A DNA stretch of 5,707 nt from Cupriavidus sp. (GTDB lineage: Bacteria > Pseudomonadota > Gammaproteobacteria > Burkholderiales > Burkholderiaceae), in contig JABFVP010000433.1 of NCBI GenBank assembly GCA_013362725.1, positions 1 to 5,707 on the forward strand. Direction: 5' to 3'. The position numbers and the translations under genes were made by a program. Below the pieces are notes generated by a model that saw nothing but the letters and a program-made list of their open reading frames with translations, searched no databases and was not told the origin of the DNA. Below are positions 5,495 through 5,707 of this stretch, in pieces (position 1 is the stretch's first letter; each line of letters starts with the position of its first letter).

Positions 5495-5707
5495 TCAATC
5501 ATCCAACAGCGACAAATCACGCACCGCGCCCTTGTCCGCCGACATCACCAGCTTGGCATACGCCTTCAGCGCCGCCGACACCTTGCGCGGGCGCGGCTTG
5601 GCGGGCTTCCAGCCCTTGGCGTTCTGCGCCTCGCGGCGGCGCGCCAGTTCCTCGTCCGACACCAGCACGTTGATGGTGCGGTTGGGGATGTCGATGCGGA
5701 TCTTGTC
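5495..5707 (-). CDS. ilvD: Dihydroxy-acid dehydratase, C-terminal 70 residues (partial)
   Basis: IlvD is the Fe-S enzyme that dehydrates dihydroxy acids to 2-keto acids in isoleucine and valine synthesis, acting in the cytoplasm. Only the last 70 codons and the TGA stop (5497-5495) are inside the window; the gene continues past 5707. The visible part carries the typical tail of the family: IDIPNRTINVLVSDEEL (residues 5-21 of the fragment), ARRREAQ, a K-G-W-K-P stretch, the VSAALKAYAKLV helix and SADKGAVRDLS near the end. These resemble the E. coli IlvD tail. No active-site or cluster residues fall inside the fragment. It faces the lysR gene tail to tail and has its own terminator. It has no evident link to the hydroxylase regulon. 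Confidence 0.93.
   Translation of the reverse strand, partial: DKIRIDIPNRTINVLVSDEELARRREAQNAKGWKPAKPRPRKVSAALKAYAKLVMSADKGAVRDLSLLDD

Overview
The window looks like chromosome from a high-GC betaproteobacterium, most likely Cupriavidus or a close Ralstonia relative. That placement is an inference from base composition, the IlvD C-terminus and the gene families present. I see no insertion sequence, tRNA, rRNA or CRISPR array.

Layout, left to right. (1) Positions 1-193 are a promoter region holding a LysR-type operator, a weak promoter and a leader palindrome. (2) Positions 194-2956 hold a tight two-gene operon on the + strand. It encodes a small [2Fe-2S] subunit (IorA type) and a large molybdopterin subunit with a Tat signal (IorB type). 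Together they form a molybdenum hydroxylase of the isoquinoline 1-oxidoreductase class, probably periplasmic. (3) Positions 2957-2990 are a perfect palindromic terminator shared by converging genes. (4) Positions 3003-4223 on the - strand encode a NepI-like major facilitator exporter. (5) Positions 4224-4457 are a divergent intergenic region with a terminator-like leader hairpin and a second copy of the LysR-type operator. (6) Positions 4458-5345 on the + strand encode a CrgA-like LysR regulator. (7) Positions 5346-5494 are an intergenic stretch ending in an intrinsic terminator for the next gene. (8) Positions 5495-5707 on the - strand are the C-terminal end of dihydroxy-acid dehydratase (ilvD), which runs out of the window.

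The main observation beyond ordinary annotation is a 32-bp block found both upstream of the iorAB-like operon (56-87) and directly upstream of the lysR gene (4406-4437). The copies match at 26 of 32 positions, without gaps. Each contains a CTTA-N9-TAAG dyad, which frames the T-N11-A pattern typical of LysR-family sites, followed by an invariant GCACTAATCAAT. This suggests the LysR protein controls itself, the molybdenum hydroxylase and possibly the divergent exporter as one small regulon. The hydroxylase family attacks N-heteroaromatic rings or aldehydes and the exporter family moves purine nucleosides, so a shared N-heterocyclic inducer or substrate is a reasonable but unproven idea. ilvD appears to be unrelated housekeeping sequence.
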